A stretch of DNA of 64,000 bases from Nymphaea colorata (taxonomy: Eukaryota > Streptophyta > Magnoliopsida > Nymphaeales > Nymphaeaceae). Below the pieces are notes generated by a model. The model did no database searches and had not been told where the DNA came from. It worked only from the letters and a program-made list of their open reading frames with translations. The translations under genes were made by a program, and so were the position numbers. How positions within the stretch are numbered: the stretch's first letter is position 1; every line of letters begins with the position of its first letter. Of this stretch, positions 25,117 to 37,897 are shown piece by piece. The stretch covers positions 18,596,848-18,660,847 of the forward strand of contig NC_045141.1 of the NCBI RefSeq assembly GCF_008831285.2. The letters are read 5' to 3'.

Positions 25117-25125
25117 TATATATAA
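25117..25125 (+). promoter_or_regulatory. TATA box of PRP6/STA1
   Basis: TATATATAA, 157 bp before the chosen ATG, in a GC-rich setting. It would place transcription start near 25150 and give a 5' UTR of roughly 130 nt. Confidence 0.6.
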
Positions 25126-25281
25126 CGACGAACGGGCAGTTCACCTTCATCCCCTCCATCTGACCTAGGGGGAAGGCGGTCTCCAGCCAGTTCCTCTTTT
25201 CCGTTCGCTTCCTTTCTCGTGCGGTCGTTACCCTTCCTTTTCTTCTGGTGCCTCTTCCATTACCAACCTTCGGGTTTCGCC

Positions 25282-28200
25282 ATGGTCTTCGTCAGGTTAT
25301 TCGATGGCAGAACCCTGGCGGTGGAACTTAACCTCGATTCTGCCACAATTACGGAACTGAAGCTCGCGATCGAGAGTCGCGTAGGTATCCCGCCTTCCGT
25401 CCAGCGTTTCATCTTCTCCTCTAGGGTTTTGGGGAACCATGGTGGTGATGACTCCGCTCTTTTGTCCGAGTTGGGTGTCTCCCGCGGTGCCACCCTCTCT
25501 CTCCATCTCCCCCTAGCAGGAGGCATGCAGGCCCCCGTCCCTCCCAGACCGCGGCTGGAGTTCTTGAACTCCAGGCCGCCACCTAATTATGTCGCGGGTC
25601 TCGGCCGAGGTGCCACCGGCTTCACCACCCGGTCCGATATTGGTCCCGCCAGGGCAGCTCCCGACCTCCCTGACCGGTCTGCGACGACTCTGGGTGGTGC
25701 TGGTGCCGCTGGAGTTGGCCGCGGGAGAGGGAGGGGCGGTGGCGGGGAGGAGGAGGAAGAAGACGAAGCCGATGATAAGGGTTACGACGAGAACCAGAAG
25801 TTCGACGAGTTCGAGGGGAATGACGTCGGACTGTTCGCCTCCGCCGAGTATGACGAGGACGACAAGGAAGCGGATGCCGTCTGGGAGAGCATCGACAAGC
25901 GGATGGACTCGAGGAGGAAGGACCGCAGGGAGGCCCGCTTGAAGCAGGAGATCGAGAAGTACAGGGCCTCTAATCCCAAGATTACCGAGCAGTTCGCGGA
26001 TTTGAAGAGGAAGCTGATCATGGTGACGCCGGAGGAGTGGGACAGCATTCCGGAGATAGGTGATTACTCGTTGAGGAACAAGAAGAAGCGGTTCGAGAGC
26101 TTCGTCCCCGTCCCCGACACGCTGCTTGAGAAGGCAAGGCAGGAGAAGGAGCAGGTAACCGCGCTCGACCCGAAGAGCCGGGCGGCCGGTGGGACTGAGA
26201 CTCCCTGGTCGCAGACCCCCGTGACGGACCTGACGGCCGTGGGGGAGGGCCGAGGAACCGTGCTGTCGCTGAAGCTGGACCGTCTGTCCGACTCCGTGAC
26301 AGGGCTGACGGTGGTCGACCCAAGGGGTTACCTCACCGATCTCAGGAGCATGAAGATCACGAGCGACGCAGAGATCTCCGACATCAAGAAAGCCAGGTTG
26401 CTTCTCAAGTCCGTTACCCATTCGGACCCGAAGAACCCGCCGGGTTGGATTGCCGCTGCGAGGTTGGAGGAGGTCGCCGGTAAGCTTCAAGCCTCTCGAC
26501 AACTGATACAAAAGGGGTGCGAGGAGTGCCCCAAGAACGAGGACGTCTGGCTCGAGGCCTGTAGGTTGGCTAGCCCCGATGAGGCCAAGGCCGTGATCGC
26601 GAGGGGCGTCAGGGCAATTCCCAAGTCTGTTAAGCTCTGGATGCAAGCGGCCAAGCTCGAGAAGGACGACATGAACAAGAGCCGGGTCTTGCGGAAGGGG
26701 CTCGAGCACATCCCAGATTCGGTCAGGCTGTGGAAGGCTGTGGTAGAACTGGCTAACGAGGAGGACGCAAGGCTTCTGCTCCAAAGGGCCGTCGAATGTT
26801 GCCCCTTACACGTTGAGCTTTGGCTTGCCCTGGCTAGATTGGAGACGTATGAGCAAGCAAAGAAGGTTCTCAACAGGGCTAGGGAGAAGTTGCCCAAGGA
26901 GCCAAGTATCTGGATTACTGCCGCCAAGTTGGAAGAGGCGAATGGGAACACGAAGAACGTGCACAAGATCGTAGAGAGAAGTATCATATTGTTGCAGAAG
27001 GAAGGGCTTGAGATTGACAGGGAAGCCTGGATGAAAGAGGCAGAGGCTGCAGAGAGAGCGGGCTCCGTTGCTACTTGCGAGGCTATAATCAGGAACACCA
27101 TAGGTATTGGAGTGGAAGAAGAAGATCGCAAAAGAACGTGGGTTGCTGATGCTGAAGAATGCAAAAAGAGAGGCTCGATAGAGACGGCACGAGCCATTTA
27201 TGCCCATGCACTCTCCGTCTTTGTGACCAAGAAGAGCATATGGCTTAAAGCAGCTCAGCTTGAGAAAAGCCACGGGACGAGGGAGTCTCTTGATGCCTTA
27301 CTCAGGAGGGCTGTAACTTATAGGCCTGAGGCAGAAGTGTTGTGGTTGATGGGTGCCAAAGAAAAATGGCTAGCAGGTGATGTCCCTGCTGCCCGAGCAA
27401 TTCTACAGGAAGCATATGCTGCAATTCCAAATTCAGAGGAGATCTGGCTTGCTGCTTTTAAACTTGAATTCGAGAACCACGAGCACGAGAGAGCAAGAAA
27501 GCTTTTGGCAAAGGCTCGGGAGAGAGGAGGCACGGAGAGGGTGTGGATGAAATCTGCCATTGTTGAGAGGGAGTTGGGCAACACTCCCGAGGAAAGGAGA
27601 TTGTTGGAGGAGGGTTTGAAACTCTTCCCTTCATTTTTTAAACTATGGCTTATGCTTGGGCAACTTGAGGAGCGCCTTGATCGCTCAGAGGAAGCTAAAG
27701 AAGCTTATTCATCTGGCCTCAAGCACTGCCCAGTTTGTGTTCCTCTGTGGCTCTCACTTGCCAATTTGGAGGAGAAGATAAATGGGATAAGCAAAGCTCG
27801 AGTTAGTCTTACGTTGGCAAGGAAAAAGAATCCGCAAAACCCAGAACTCTGGCTAGCCGCTGTTCGTGCTGAATCTAGACATGGTAACAAGAAGGAAGCT
27901 GATGCGCTCATGGCTAAAGCATTACAGGAGTGCCCGAATAGTGGAATCCTGTGGGCGGCGTCTATAGAGATGGCGCCACGGCCTCAAAGGAAAACAAAGA
28001 GTCAAGATGCTATTAAAAAATGCGGCCATGATCCTTACGTCATTGCTGCTGTGGCCAAATTGTTTTGGCATGACAGGAAGGTAGACAAAGCTAGGGATTG
28101 GTTTAACAGAGCGGTCACTCTTGCTCCTGATATTGGAGATTTCTGGGCACTTTACTATAAGTTTCAGCTGCAGCATGGGGCAGAAGAAGAACAAGCAGAT

Positions 28201-28356
28201 GTGCTGAAGAGATGCATAGCTGCAGAGCCGAGGCATGGGGAAAAATGGGTCGCAATTTCCAAGGCTGTTGAAAACTCTCACCAGCCAACGGAGGTCATAC
28301 TGAAAAAGGTGGTAGTGTCTCTGGGAAAGGAAGAAGGTTCTGGTGTTGGCACATGA
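25282..28356 (+). CDS. STA1: Pre-mRNA-processing factor 6 (PRP6/STA1), intronless
   Basis: A 1024-residue U5 snRNP protein that bridges U5 to U4/U6 in the tri-snRNP during spliceosome assembly; nuclear. The Arabidopsis orthologue STABILIZED1 is linked to cold and heat tolerance and microRNA processing. Visible parts: a ubiquitin-like N-terminal domain (residues about 1-80), the PRP1 N-terminal signature [20 protein letters not shown] (about 95-117), a Gly/Arg then Glu/Asp-rich stretch, a charged helix ([15 protein letters not shown]), and from about residue 350 to the end a long array of HAT/TPR-like helical repeats with recurring W...A.LE and ...ARAI... patterns. The ATG at 25282 starts the MVFVRLFDG sequence; the open frame extends 63 nt upstream but only from a GTG, which plants would not use here. 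One exon, with full family length and no lesion. The GC content of the first 2 kb is well above that of the flanks. Confidence 0.97.
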   Translation: MVFVRLFDGRTLAVELNLDSATITELKLAIESRVGIPPSVQRFIFSSRVLGNHGGDDSALLSELGVSRGATLSLHLPLAGGMQAPVPPRPRLEFLNSRPPPNYVAGLGRGATGFTTRSDIGPARAAPDLPDRSATTLGGAGAAGVGRGRGRGGGGEEEEEDEADDKGYDENQKFDEFEGNDVGLFASAEYDEDDKEADAVWESIDKRMDSRRKDRREARLKQEIEKYRASNPKITEQFADLKRKLIMVTPEEWDSIPEIGDYSLRNKKKRFESFVPVPDTLLEKARQEKEQVTALDPKSRAAGGTETPWSQTPVTDLTAVGEGRGTVLSLKLDRLSDSVTGLTVVDPRGYLTDLRSMKITSDAEISDIKKARLLLKSVTHSDPKNPPGWIAAARLEEVAGKLQASRQLIQKGCEECPKNEDVWLEACRLASPDEAKAVIARGVRAIPKSVKLWMQAAKLEKDDMNKSRVLRKGLEHIPDSVRLWKAVVELANEEDARLLLQRAVECCPLHVELWLALARLETYEQAKKVLNRAREKLPKEPSIWITAAKLEEANGNTKNVHKIVERSIILLQKEGLEIDREAWMKEAEAAERAGSVATCEAIIRNTIGIGVEEEDRKRTWVADAEECKKRGSIETARAIYAHALSVFVTKKSIWLKAAQLEKSHGTRESLDALLRRAVTYRPEAEVLWLMGAKEKWLAGDVPAARAILQEAYAAIPNSEEIWLAAFKLEFENHEHERARKLLAKARERGGTERVWMKSAIVERELGNTPEERRLLEEGLKLFPSFFKLWLMLGQLEERLDRSEEAKEAYSSGLKHCPVCVPLWLSLANLEEKINGISKARVSLTLARKKNPQNPELWLAAVRAESRHGNKKEADALMAKALQECPNSGILWAASIEMAPRPQRKTKSQDAIKKCGHDPYVIAAVAKLFWHDRKVDKARDWFNRAVTLAPDIGDFWALYYKFQLQHGAEEEQADVLKRCIAAEPRHGEKWVAISKAVENSHQPTEVILKKVVVSLGKEEGSGVGT

Positions 28357-31300
28357 ACTGGGTATTGTGATTAACACAAACTGATTTTGGTGGAGAACTT
28401 TGTAAGTTAGAATATGTCCATGTACTTGATATTCATAATTTGTAGTAGCAATATGAGTTTAGCAATGTTAGGCTGCTTTCTCTTGACAATACATGATTTA
28501 CTTTTTTTTTTTTTAATATTTGGGGCCTTGGGTTTATCTCTCTGGTTACAAAACGTATTCTAGTTATAAATAGTGGCAGCGGTTATGGAATTTGGCAATC
28601 TTCATTTTTGGACCCTAAAGAGCATATTATCTTATTTTGCTGATTCCTTTTTGTCCTCAATGAACAAGTTGTATTCTTAATGCGCATTGCGCTTGCAAGA
28701 TCGGTCACTTTTTTGTTGCTAATTCATGTGGCTGCAGTCATACCGACACCAGCTAGATCAGGGAGACAGAAAATCCAATTTTAGATGCCAACGTAGTATA
28801 TGTCCATTTTTCTGTACAAAAGAAACAAGCGTGAGGTTATGAAAGAACACGGAAAGATTTCAATGAAAATAAACTTGCTTTATACTCAGGATATGGTGTT
28901 TACTGAGTTGAGGGGTGAATGTACTGCCAAGTTCAACACTATCTACGATGAGCTAGGCTGGAGATGTTTCAGCGTTGGGCTATGGACTACTTGAATTGGT
29001 CAAACTGAAGAAATTTTGGCACAGGTGGAGCAACTAAATAGAAATGGTACATGGTGCAGTCTGGAAACCATGGCCACAGGTATGGTTTTCTGGTTTTCGT
29101 CTGCGAGGTTTTCAGTGTCTTTTGGCACAGTTGCGTCTCAGGAAAATCTTAGGTAATTAGGAAAAGCAAAAAATATACAAACAATAATAGTTAACTCTCT
29201 GGTAATTTCTTGCAAATACGTTGATAAAAGGTTCGAACTTTCAAAGTAGCTTTAAAATTTGAAAATAAACAAAAAAATGGGGACATACTGTCTGAAGACA
29301 CTAAAGGGGAATCTTCCTATGGAAAAAGGAAAATGTTGCGATGTTCTATTGAGAAATTATTTTAGCAAAATTTTGAGGATATTGGGGCTGTTTCCTTATA
29401 AAAACATCGTACGTAGTTTTCAATTAAAAGAAAAAAACATTACTTTCGGAACACCACTGATATTTGCGACTATGGTTGAAACAAACTCAGGCATTATTCT
29501 GTCATCAGACGACACTGTTCAAGTGATTTCCTTTCCAAACAGGGAACCATTGAGCTGACATCTGCTGCAGCAAACCGTCCCTAATGTTACTTGTCTGCCC
29601 TTGAATGGATTTAGCCATCGTCAATTCTAACTCATTTATTTCTCTAATTTAAACCAAATTGAGATATTCGTGGCTGTTAACTCGCTAAGTGAGACTAACC
29701 GATCCTGATCATGGATCAAACTTTAGTTTCACTTTCCGTAATGGCTCCGGCCAGATCATCTGGATGTGCAGTCAAAAGTGCTTCATGTTTGCTGTACCGT
29801 TCCACTTGGGCCTCTCAATGGAATGGCTACTGCATGCATGTCCGGTCATTTCTTTTGGTGTGTGTATCGTGCGTCATCCAGTGTATGCAATTCAGCCAAG
29901 AAGGCGTGTGCCTCTTTTGTTTTAATTAAGTGGTGATTATGTGGGTCGGGACCATCCTTTATTTACAAGCATTAACGCATGATGTTAGTATGGATGATGA
30001 TACGATTATGGAGCATAGCAGGTCATATTGATACGTTGATTTTATGTATGCATTGGAAATCTTACTTGAAGGATTTCGAAGACCGAGGCATTCTTGGGAG
30101 CAGATGTTCATTGAAATTCATATCTTTAAGGGAGTGGCTCGAAAGGGTGTAAGCTAACGTCTATTAATCTACTTGTTTGCTTGTTGGGGGATAAAGATTC
30201 AAGGTAATATTTTTATTTGTCCAAGAGGCTCGTCATTATGCTTTCTCATCTCACAATTCCTAACCAGCAAAGCAGATGTCGTACTTTGGGCATGACACGT
30301 TGGAAGGACATGGAATTAGTGAGATGTTCATTAAGGTACTTAGGTATGAAATCAGATATAACAACTTCGTTGAGGTGAGAACGAGCTTTTGCTTTCTTGC
30401 TTTCCAGGATTGGGCGCCAACTTGTTGCTTACATAGTTCAGACAGGGTAAGAGACACAGACATGAAATGGTTGAAATCCAGGTTTCAAATTCTTTTTTGT
30501 ATAATCTAATTGCTTGGTTCAAAAAGAAGCAAAAGGTTACTGCAAGTTCTAGTGCAGATGCAGAACATACATTTATGGCGTTGCTGGCTGCAGATAAAAA
30601 TTTAATGAGGCACCTTGTTTACTTTGGGATAAGTATCGGTACACTCTTCGTTTGTCAGTCATGTCCGGTTGCTATCATAGTTTCTTGCTGTCTTGTAAAT
30701 CATGGGAAGATGAAACAGACTCAATAAATTACTCTGAAATAACTTTGATAAGGCACCTTCTACTTTGTAACGGGCATCAGCAGGCTTCTCATTTATCATG
30801 ACATCAGCAGTGCAGTCAATGTATCTGGCAACTTCTTCCATGAAGGGAAGGCGAAGCAGATTCAGATAAATCAGTAATTCAGGAGGAGTAAAATGGAAAA
30901 GCACGTCTGTGTTTACAATATTAGAGATCTGAAGGTTTGATCTTTAGTCCACGGATTTCAGAGCCTGAGGACCTTCAGGTCAGATTGGAGCTGACGTAAT
31001 CAAACACCCCTGAGGGCCTCCCATGGGTAGGGACTTGGTTTCTTAAGAACAAGTTGTACATGATGAGAAGACATGCTTGAGGAATGCTTTTAGGAATGTA
31101 ATTCTTGTCATAACAGTGTTGTCTTCTGAAATGTGACTCTGAAGTACATGTAGTTCCTTTAAAGTGCAGCATCTCGAAGAATGTGTCTGTTGGGTATAGA
31201 GTTTGATATACTAATTTATTCATGAAGTTCTTTTTATCATAATGCTGTGGAGCATGGTCCCTACCCTGATAAAGACTGATGAGTCAAGTGTCCATTACAC

Positions 31301-33725
31301 AAATGACTGACAGAACAGCGGAGACACCTCAATGAGGTGCATGTTCTTCAGCTGGATGATTCTCCATATTGGAATTACTTGAGAATGTGAACACAGAAAC
31401 AAGACTGGACTTTTCTCATGTTGCAGATTAAGGAAGTTGGAAACCTTAGTTTGAATGATTACATAAAAAGATCATGTCATCCTGTCCCAGAAGTTGAGAT
31501 TTTCACCTAGTGCTAACGAGAGCTCGTCTGCTAGCTAGGAGGTGAGATGTAAGACCACCAAGTTGAGAATGCTCTAGTTCAATACCTGAGGTGTGCCTTT
31601 CATGTCATCAACTAGTAGACTCTGCCTTACTCCAGCTTCCTACTCAATATGAGAAAAAAGACATCCATTGTTTCACTGGTTGAAATGTGAGGCTTTATTG
31701 GAGTATCTGCTATGATTTGAGGTACCATGTTGTTGCTTTCTTGGGACCTTATTGAACCATTGACAGGCTTTGTTTTGGTTTTCTGGTTGCAGTTTTATGG
31801 CATGAACAAAGATAAAAGTGGTCCTATATGTGCTGGTGCTGGAGGAAGTCGATGGATAGATAGCACTGCTCTGACAAGTAATTGGAAGGGGAGAGCTAGT
31901 GATGTCCTGTCCTAAAGTGCAGCTTGGGGTTATGAGATGCTATTGTGTTGCAATTGGTTATGTTTGGTTGATCGAAGGGTCACTTCGATTGTTGCAATGA
32001 GTTATTCTTTGTCAGATGCTTAAGCGCAGATGAAAATTACTGATGGAACTCCTAAATAGGCCATATTGAGACTGTTATTTGACAGTGTCGGAATTAACAC
32101 AAAGTCTTCTCTTTCATCTAGATGTATGCATCAGGAAATAATGTAATGTTACAGGGAAAGGCACTAGATAGATCGCATGTCAAAAGCAAATGCTCTCCAC
32201 TGATCCTTGTTTTGTTTTTGTCAGGTGTGGAATGAGAAATGATTGTTGAGAAAATGCTCGATGGAGGGTGCAAGGTTGGTTTTGTTGCGAAGAATCACGA
32301 CCTAAAGGAGGAGCATTCTTCGCAATCACATGCTTCACATCCTCAGGCACTTCTTGATAATCTAAACTGTTCATTGTTCTAACTTCTGATGGCTGCGTCT
32401 ATTAAGTATCGTAGATTGAGGTTACAAAAACAAAGTATGACATCCAGATTCCCTTCATGTTTTACCAACTCTAGAAAGTGCTGTAATTGTAATCTAAAGT
32501 TATACCATCTGGAGTAAATCCAGGGACCACTGTTGAAAACGATGAAGCTGATGTTCTACAGTATGAGACACAGGTAGGTCCAGTACATGCTGATTTTGGG
32601 GTATGAGATACCGCATTGGTGTGTTTCGGATCAGGCATAGGTCCCACCTGGACCCTATCTATGATAACTGTAATTGGTTTTTGTTTTCAATGGCAATATC
32701 TGCAATCCGACTTTTAGTTTTTTCTTGTGATATTTTACTGTTTGGCTTTTTCTTTGTCTTCGCAATAGTGGTTTTCTGCATAGTTGCTGCTCATTTCTGG
32801 TCTATCGCCTGCTATGTTTTATCATGCCACTCTTTGCAGCCTCAATTTGGCTAATCTTACACAAACCTTTATTCTGCATGCATCTGCTAATGGCTGCAGA
32901 TGGGTAATAATAGCAGCAGGGCTTTACAACAAAGGACGTAGGCTTCTTCTGGCTTGGTGTGGATTTCAATCCCTCAAAGCTGTCTTTTGATAATAAGATA
33001 TCGGGGAGCCGTTTACGTGAACAGAGAACTTTTATGCTCGGCTGCATCTGGGCCATATCTTCAACTCCGTCTTGGAAGTGGAACTGGGAAGAGTTCTCTA
33101 GTATGAGTGCACAATTGATGCTTCATGCTTTATGAATTTGACGCGGATGGGGTATCCGAGGCTTGTAAGTAAAGCCGCTGAAACTGTTGCACTTTTCTGA
33201 ATTCGACATTGTCAAGTGCGGAGACTCCTCAAACTTGTAAGGGAGTGTGGGGAGAAGTGCAGAATGAGAGGTGGGTGGAGTGGTTTGAGTGTGACTGCTT
33301 GAAACACAAGGAAGTTGCATTCATTTCATCGTCCACTATACGTGATAAGCCTGCTACTGTTTCAAGTTTTAACAGATCCATGGTCTCATCTGCAAGTTCT
33401 CATGGATTTTCGGGTCTTAAGAGCGTTCATTCTAAAAATACGTATGATCATTGGCTAATGTTGACTTACAATTTGGCAACGGAAAACAGCCAATGTGTAT
33501 AACTTAGTAGATGGATACCTCCTGCGGAAATTTTCACAGGTTACGTGCCATAAAGAACAGATCATATATGCGGTAGTGTGTGCGGGATCATATGAACCAC
33601 TGCAAACTTGAGAAAAATTATTTCATAAACAGAAACAGAGCTGTTTTAGTGGCAAACGTACAATCGTCCCCGATTACTAACACACTCTCACACGCACTCT
33701 CTCCCTCTCCCCAATGCGTTTCTTT
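28357..33725. other. Gene-poor region between PRP6/STA1 and POR
   Basis: The first few hundred bases are the PRP6/STA1 3' UTR. Otherwise I recognise only a decayed copia RNase H piece near 30.5 kb. Around 29240-29490 the right end resembles the MITE family of 4748-5127 (ATTTGCGACTATGG), but the left end is not found. Other open frames are short and unlike known proteins. Confidence 0.6.
30491..30640 (+). pseudogene. Decayed copia RNase H fragment
   Basis: The frame reads WFKKKQKVTASSSADAEHT followed by a plausible continuation to a tract like LMRHLVYFGI. This matches the copia RNase H block (W..KKQ..V..SSAEAEY...) but then loses homology. No LTRs, RT or integrase are visible nearby. It is an old, isolated remnant, more diverged than the element in WAPL intron 9. 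Confidence 0.6.
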
Positions 33726-35470
33726 TTAAGCAAGTCCCACCAGCTTCTCACTCAAATCCCACACCTTCCTGGCTTTCTCGGTGTCGCTTGCTTCCTGAGA
33801 TAACTGGTTCTCAAAGGAAGCAGAGTCCTTGTTCCAGCTCCAGTATACCCCCGACTTGCACAGGCTTGGTTCGCTCACCACCTTCAGAGCCACAAAAGAA
33901 ACACAGAGGAAACAAGAAGTAAGAAATTATTCCCTTAGTTCATTTCGCCACTTCTGGAGGAAGAACCATCTCAGGGGCTAGCTAAGTCACAGCTTGCAAA
34001 AGAAGAGGAAGAAATAGGAACATGGTACATTTAATTAGACAGGATACCTGAGCCAGTCTTTTGCCGGACTCCTCCTCGGAGACGAAGCCCTTGGTGATGT
34101 ACTTCTGGAATGGAGGGAAGAGAAGCCTAAACAATGGAATGTGCTCTCTGAACAGGCCGGTCGTGGCGATGCATCCTGGGTAGAGGGAGGCGAAGGTTAT
34201 CCCTGTTTCCTCGTGGAACCTCCTGTGGAATTCCTGCATCATGAGCATGTTGCAGACTTTGCTGTCCTTGTAAGCCTTGGCGCCATCGAACTGCCCTCCG
34301 TCGATCATGGCTGCTGTGTTCACCCCGTTCAAGCCTCCCGCCAGGCCACGAAGGTCTCCGAGGTTGGCCTTCGGTGGCACATTCCCCGCTAATGTGTTGG
34401 TGTTTCCTGCAGCAGAACCGAGAGTCAGGCCGCCGCTGCCGCCGCCATTACAGCTATAAGCAGAAACATTTACCGAAATGCAGAGGAAAGGGAAAAGGGT
34501 CTTGTAACTCACCGGTGATGGAACCGACAATGATAAGGCGCTTCGATGGGTAGTCTGATTTGTTCATGTCCTCGAGAAGCAAGCGGGAAAGAAGGAAATG
34601 GCCGAGGTGGTTTGTTCCGACGCTCAGTTCGAAGCCGTCAGCGGTGTAGGTAGGCTCCTTGGCCGTCGGCAGGTAGACGGCGGCATTGCAGACGAGCACG
34701 TCGAGGGGCTTCCCCGACCGCCGGAAATTGTCCACAAACTGCCTCACGCTATCGAGGGAGGCCAAGTCGAGATGCATTATGGTGTAGCCGTCCTTGGACA
34801 ATCCAGCCGACTTGGCCGCCCTCTCAGCCTTGAGGAAGTCCCTGCAGGCCATGGTGACATGCCATTTGCCGCTCTCTACCAAGGCCTTAGCGGTGGCAAG
34901 TCCCAGACCCGAAGAAGCACCGGTGATGATGACGTTTCCTTTCCTCAGTGTCTTCTTTGCATCGGCAGAGGCCCTGTTGATCGATGGGGTGGTCACTGCT
35001 GTCTGCGCCCTCACGCTGCCCACCAACGCCGTCTGCTTCACCGCTCTCTGCAAGAGAAGGTGTTAAATAGAGAAGAAATTCAAGTGGGGAGGAACAGGAA
35101 GGAGGGAAGGGAAGGGGACAGGAGAAAGTCACAAACCTTGGTTCTGAGGATGGAAGGGTTGAAGTCGGATTTTTGATGTTCAGAGAGTGAAACTCCCAAG
35201 AACGCAGCGTCCTTCCCAGTGCTTGCTCTTGTCTGACACGGATAAAAAAATAAGCATTAGAACGTCTGAAACTTGCTAAAAGAACAACCCAGAAAAAGAA
35301 GAAGAAGAAGGGAAGAACTGGAACAGGGAATAAATGAGAGGAAAAAATTTGGTCTTGGGACTTGATTTGCAGGAAGCCTGGGCTTTGGCTTGTCTTCTGT
35401 TTTCCTTTACCTCTTTGTGGAGGGAGAGAGTGGAAGGGAGTACGGAGCCAATGTGTGCATGAAGGGCCAT
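33726..35470 (-). CDS. POR: Light-dependent protochlorophyllide oxidoreductase, chloroplast, 5 exons
   Basis: Catalyses the light-driven NADPH-dependent reduction of protochlorophyllide to chlorophyllide in plastids. Exons (reverse strand): 35470-35411, 35232-35137, 35047-34513, 34406-34048, 33881-33726; 1206 nt, 401 aa, the normal length, with all junctions in frame. Residues 1 to about 60 form a Ser/Thr- and basic-rich transit peptide. The mature enzyme is a short-chain dehydrogenase: dinucleotide loop [12 protein letters not shown], the NAAVY block with the conserved Cys just before it ([10 protein letters not shown]), catalytic YKDSK (Tyr and Lys), and the POR-specific loop rich in Ala/Gly with [14 protein letters not shown]. 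The C-terminus ends SEKLVGLA. The ATG at 35470 is used; the frame continues upstream only to a TTG. Which paralogue (PORA, B or C) it is cannot be told from sequence alone. A TATA box and a G-box lie upstream. Confidence 0.97.
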
Positions 35471-35564
35471 TGCAGCTGCCAAGAAAGCAGAGCAGTGAGG
35501 GAGCGAAGCAAGATTGGATGGAGTGGCGTTTGAGTGAGATATTTAGGGAAGAGCTGGGCCGCCA

Positions 35565-35571
35565 TTATATA
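35565..35571 (-). promoter_or_regulatory. TATA box of POR
   Basis: TATATAA on the reverse strand, about 95 bp before the ATG, giving a predicted 5' UTR of roughly 60 nt. Confidence 0.65.
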
Positions 35572-35845
35572 GAGGGGAGAGTATGGGGCTGTCTGATAGG
35601 CGATAACGTGTGGTGGATAGTTCGTCCGAAGGTGTGGATAAAGAAGCCGCCACCTCAAACGCGATCGGCCAATGGGTGCCCGCTTCTTAGATTTCCGCGC
35701 GTGAACATTTACACCCTCCTTGATTCTTGATCCCAAACGGTACTTTCCGGCAGAATCCAAAATTTTCACCACAGTGACCACTCTCTCTCCTCACTTCCTG
35801 GTGAACACCCCTGTCAAATGGTTTTGTTCTCATATGCTCAAAATA

Positions 35846-35849
<4 letters not shown>

Positions 35850-35884
<35 letters not shown>
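35850..35884. repeat. (CT)n microsatellite, POR promoter
   Basis: About 35 bp of CT repeat, 380 bp upstream of the POR ATG. Confidence 0.95.
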
Positions 35885-35887
<3 letters not shown>

Positions 35888-35890
35888 TGG

Positions 35891-35896
35891 CACGTG
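35891..35896. promoter_or_regulatory. G-box CACGTG upstream of POR
   Basis: A perfect palindromic CACGTG about 420 bp before the POR start, lying between two CT microsatellites. G-boxes of this kind bind PIF and HY5 factors and are known in light-regulated chlorophyll genes including POR. That this site works is inference. Confidence 0.5.
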
Positions 35897-35954
35897 CCTT
35901 CCTTGTTTTGGGCGATGAATCCATGCTTCTGCATGCACCCACTCACACTTTCTT

Positions 35955-35956
<2 letters not shown>

Positions 35957-35991
<35 letters not shown>
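35957..35991. repeat. (CT)n microsatellite, POR promoter
   Basis: A second CT repeat of about 35 bp, on the far side of the G-box. Confidence 0.95.
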
Positions 35992-35993
<2 letters not shown>

Positions 35994-36134
35994 GTATCTA
36001 AATAAACTGTACAAAGATGATCATAATTCACCGTTTCACAAACTAAGGTTTTTTTTTTTTTAGGGGAGGGGTGGAATTCGAGCTTACAGCCACCTATTGT
36101 CATCTAAAGTTGCATACGAGAGTCTTCAAGTAAG

Positions 36135-36292
36135 GATATTTTGCAATCATTTCATTAGTTTAATCTAAGGCAGCTTAATGGAGCACTACAACTATTGTTT
36201 TTTGCCCGTAATGATATTTTGCGAGCATTTCATTAGTTTAATTTAAAATAGAGGCAGCTTAATGGAGCACTAAAACTATTGTTTTATGAACT
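36135..36292. repeat. 78-bp tandem duplication
   Basis: Two adjacent copies (36135-36211 and 36213-36292) sharing GATATTTTGC, CATTTCATTAGTTTAAT and GGCAGCTTAATGGAGCACTA blocks, with a few substitutions and a small insertion in the second. Confidence 0.85.
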
Positions 36293-37875
36293 TACTACAA
36301 CTTTCAAGATTTATGGGACACTCGCAAAATGTTCCTGCTACCAAACAAACAATCCAAGAAAGGTAAGATTAAAACCAAGGTTCTCAAAATGGAAAAGTGT
36401 ACAGCTAAGCAATGTAATGGAATCTATAATCTTCACGGTCTAATATAACTTAGCCACAAAAGAAAACAACCAAAAATCTCAAAACAACAGCATGGGTTGT
36501 GCACATAGTGCAATGCATTTCATGCTTTATTCGAGAAAGTTGTGAACAGGCTTCGTTTTCAAATATAATAATATAGCCATGAATCTATCTAAATGCATAC
36601 TTTTGGCATGCACTATATTGTAGTATCTCCTTTTTTTTTGGAGTATTCTTGAGACATTTATTCCAAATAAATTAGTGTTTCGAGTATTTTGAGAGAAAAA
36701 TACATTGAATATCAGCATATCTTTGTCAACTCAAGGCCCACAGGGTAAATATTCAAAATTGGACTTTGAATGAACAAAACTACGTTGGAATTGAAAGTTT
36801 GAACTAAGTTTTGAGACTTTGATTCAAAAGTTCAGTCCACGTAGCAAATTTAGGGGGACCGTAAGCCAAACGAAATTATATGAACTTCAAAGCATCTTTT
36901 TTAACCTTCTAACGCGATTAGTCAGTAGAGGATCCACCTAACCAAGTTGAACATAGTTTCAGATAACCTGATTGAGCCAGATACTTTTAGGAGTTGGGAA
37001 GCCTTAAATTAGAATTTTCTATCACACGCCTCTCTAGTTTGGTGTCCATGTATGACCCACTTAAAACGATGTGCTAGCTTGAAATATCTTTCTAACCATG
37101 CTACTAGGTGGTGGTTTGGAATTTTAAATTAAGGGGACTTAACTATAGTTTCAAAATTTTGATAGGGATCCAATTATAATTTTTCAGAATTTCATGTGGG
37201 CTAAAAGAAATTTTTTTAAAATTATATGGAGATTTTTTTTTTAAGAATTTGAGAGGGAATCCTGGCCCAGCATCTGAAAAAATGAGCTGGTTCTGTGCTT
37301 TTTCTTGGAGTTTTGTTTCCAAACTGAATGCAGATAAGGTCACCAGTGCCTTTATTGAGGAATATTTGCTTGAGACTATTCATCGACTTCTAACTGTATT
37401 ATCAACTTGAGCCTATACAGACAATGCAATTAAGAACATATATGTGTTCCGTGCTACAAGTTAGTGGAAACTTTGTGGAGTTGAGTCCTGCGTAGGTTTA
37501 TGTAGACTAAGCAAACGTAGCTCAATTGACCAGTCACGTGTTAACTTGGATGATTCCAACCTAAACCCCATCCACCGCTGCACAGATTAGGTTATTAATT
37601 CATGACGTACAAAGTGAGCGCAGGTCTAGCTTCAAGGGACATAGCATAACTGGTTGACCTCATAAGATTGTAATGACATGTTGTTCGTTTGATTTTCATA
37701 TGTGATATGCTCTTGGCCTTATGGGTTGGTAGCGGCACCAAATTTGTGATGTACTATCTTCACACTAGCCTCCAACGCAACCCCGGATCCTTAATGCAAA
37801 TGGAAACGAGGGAGGGATAAAGGGCATGGCCATTGTCTAGGCGGCGTTTTGGATTCACCTAAAAGTAAGTGACTA

Positions 37876-37897
37876 TCTCTCTCTCTCTCTCTCTCTT
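37876..37897. repeat. (CT)n microsatellite
   Basis: About 22 bp of CT repeat in intergenic DNA. Confidence 0.9.

Larger units (their letters stand above)
23020..25281. other. Intergenic region between WAPL and PRP6/STA1
   Basis: Begins with the WAPL 3' UTR and ends with the PRP6/STA1 promoter and 5' UTR. It contains a candidate MITE (23593-23794) and an AT-rich repeat whose body is full of GATTCGGATT-like words (about 24330-24700), similar in texture to 52390-52750. The 78-residue reverse-strand frame at 24058-24294 resembles nothing I recognise. Confidence 0.6.

Noticed and set aside
25219..25281. Hydrophobic 21-residue N-terminal extension of PRP6/STA1 that looks like a signal peptide
   Set aside because: It begins with GTG and lies in the 5' UTR; a nuclear splicing factor needs no signal peptide.
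25513..26784. 423-codon open frame on the reverse strand of PRP6/STA1
   Set aside because: It mirrors the GC-rich PRP6/STA1 coding frame, has no domain and no splice context; an antisense shadow.
34598..35176. 192-codon forward frame across POR
   Set aside because: Antisense to POR exons 2-3; no independent evidence.
35471..35482. Four-residue N-terminal extension of POR
   Set aside because: It begins with TTG; the ATG at 35470 gives the usual length.
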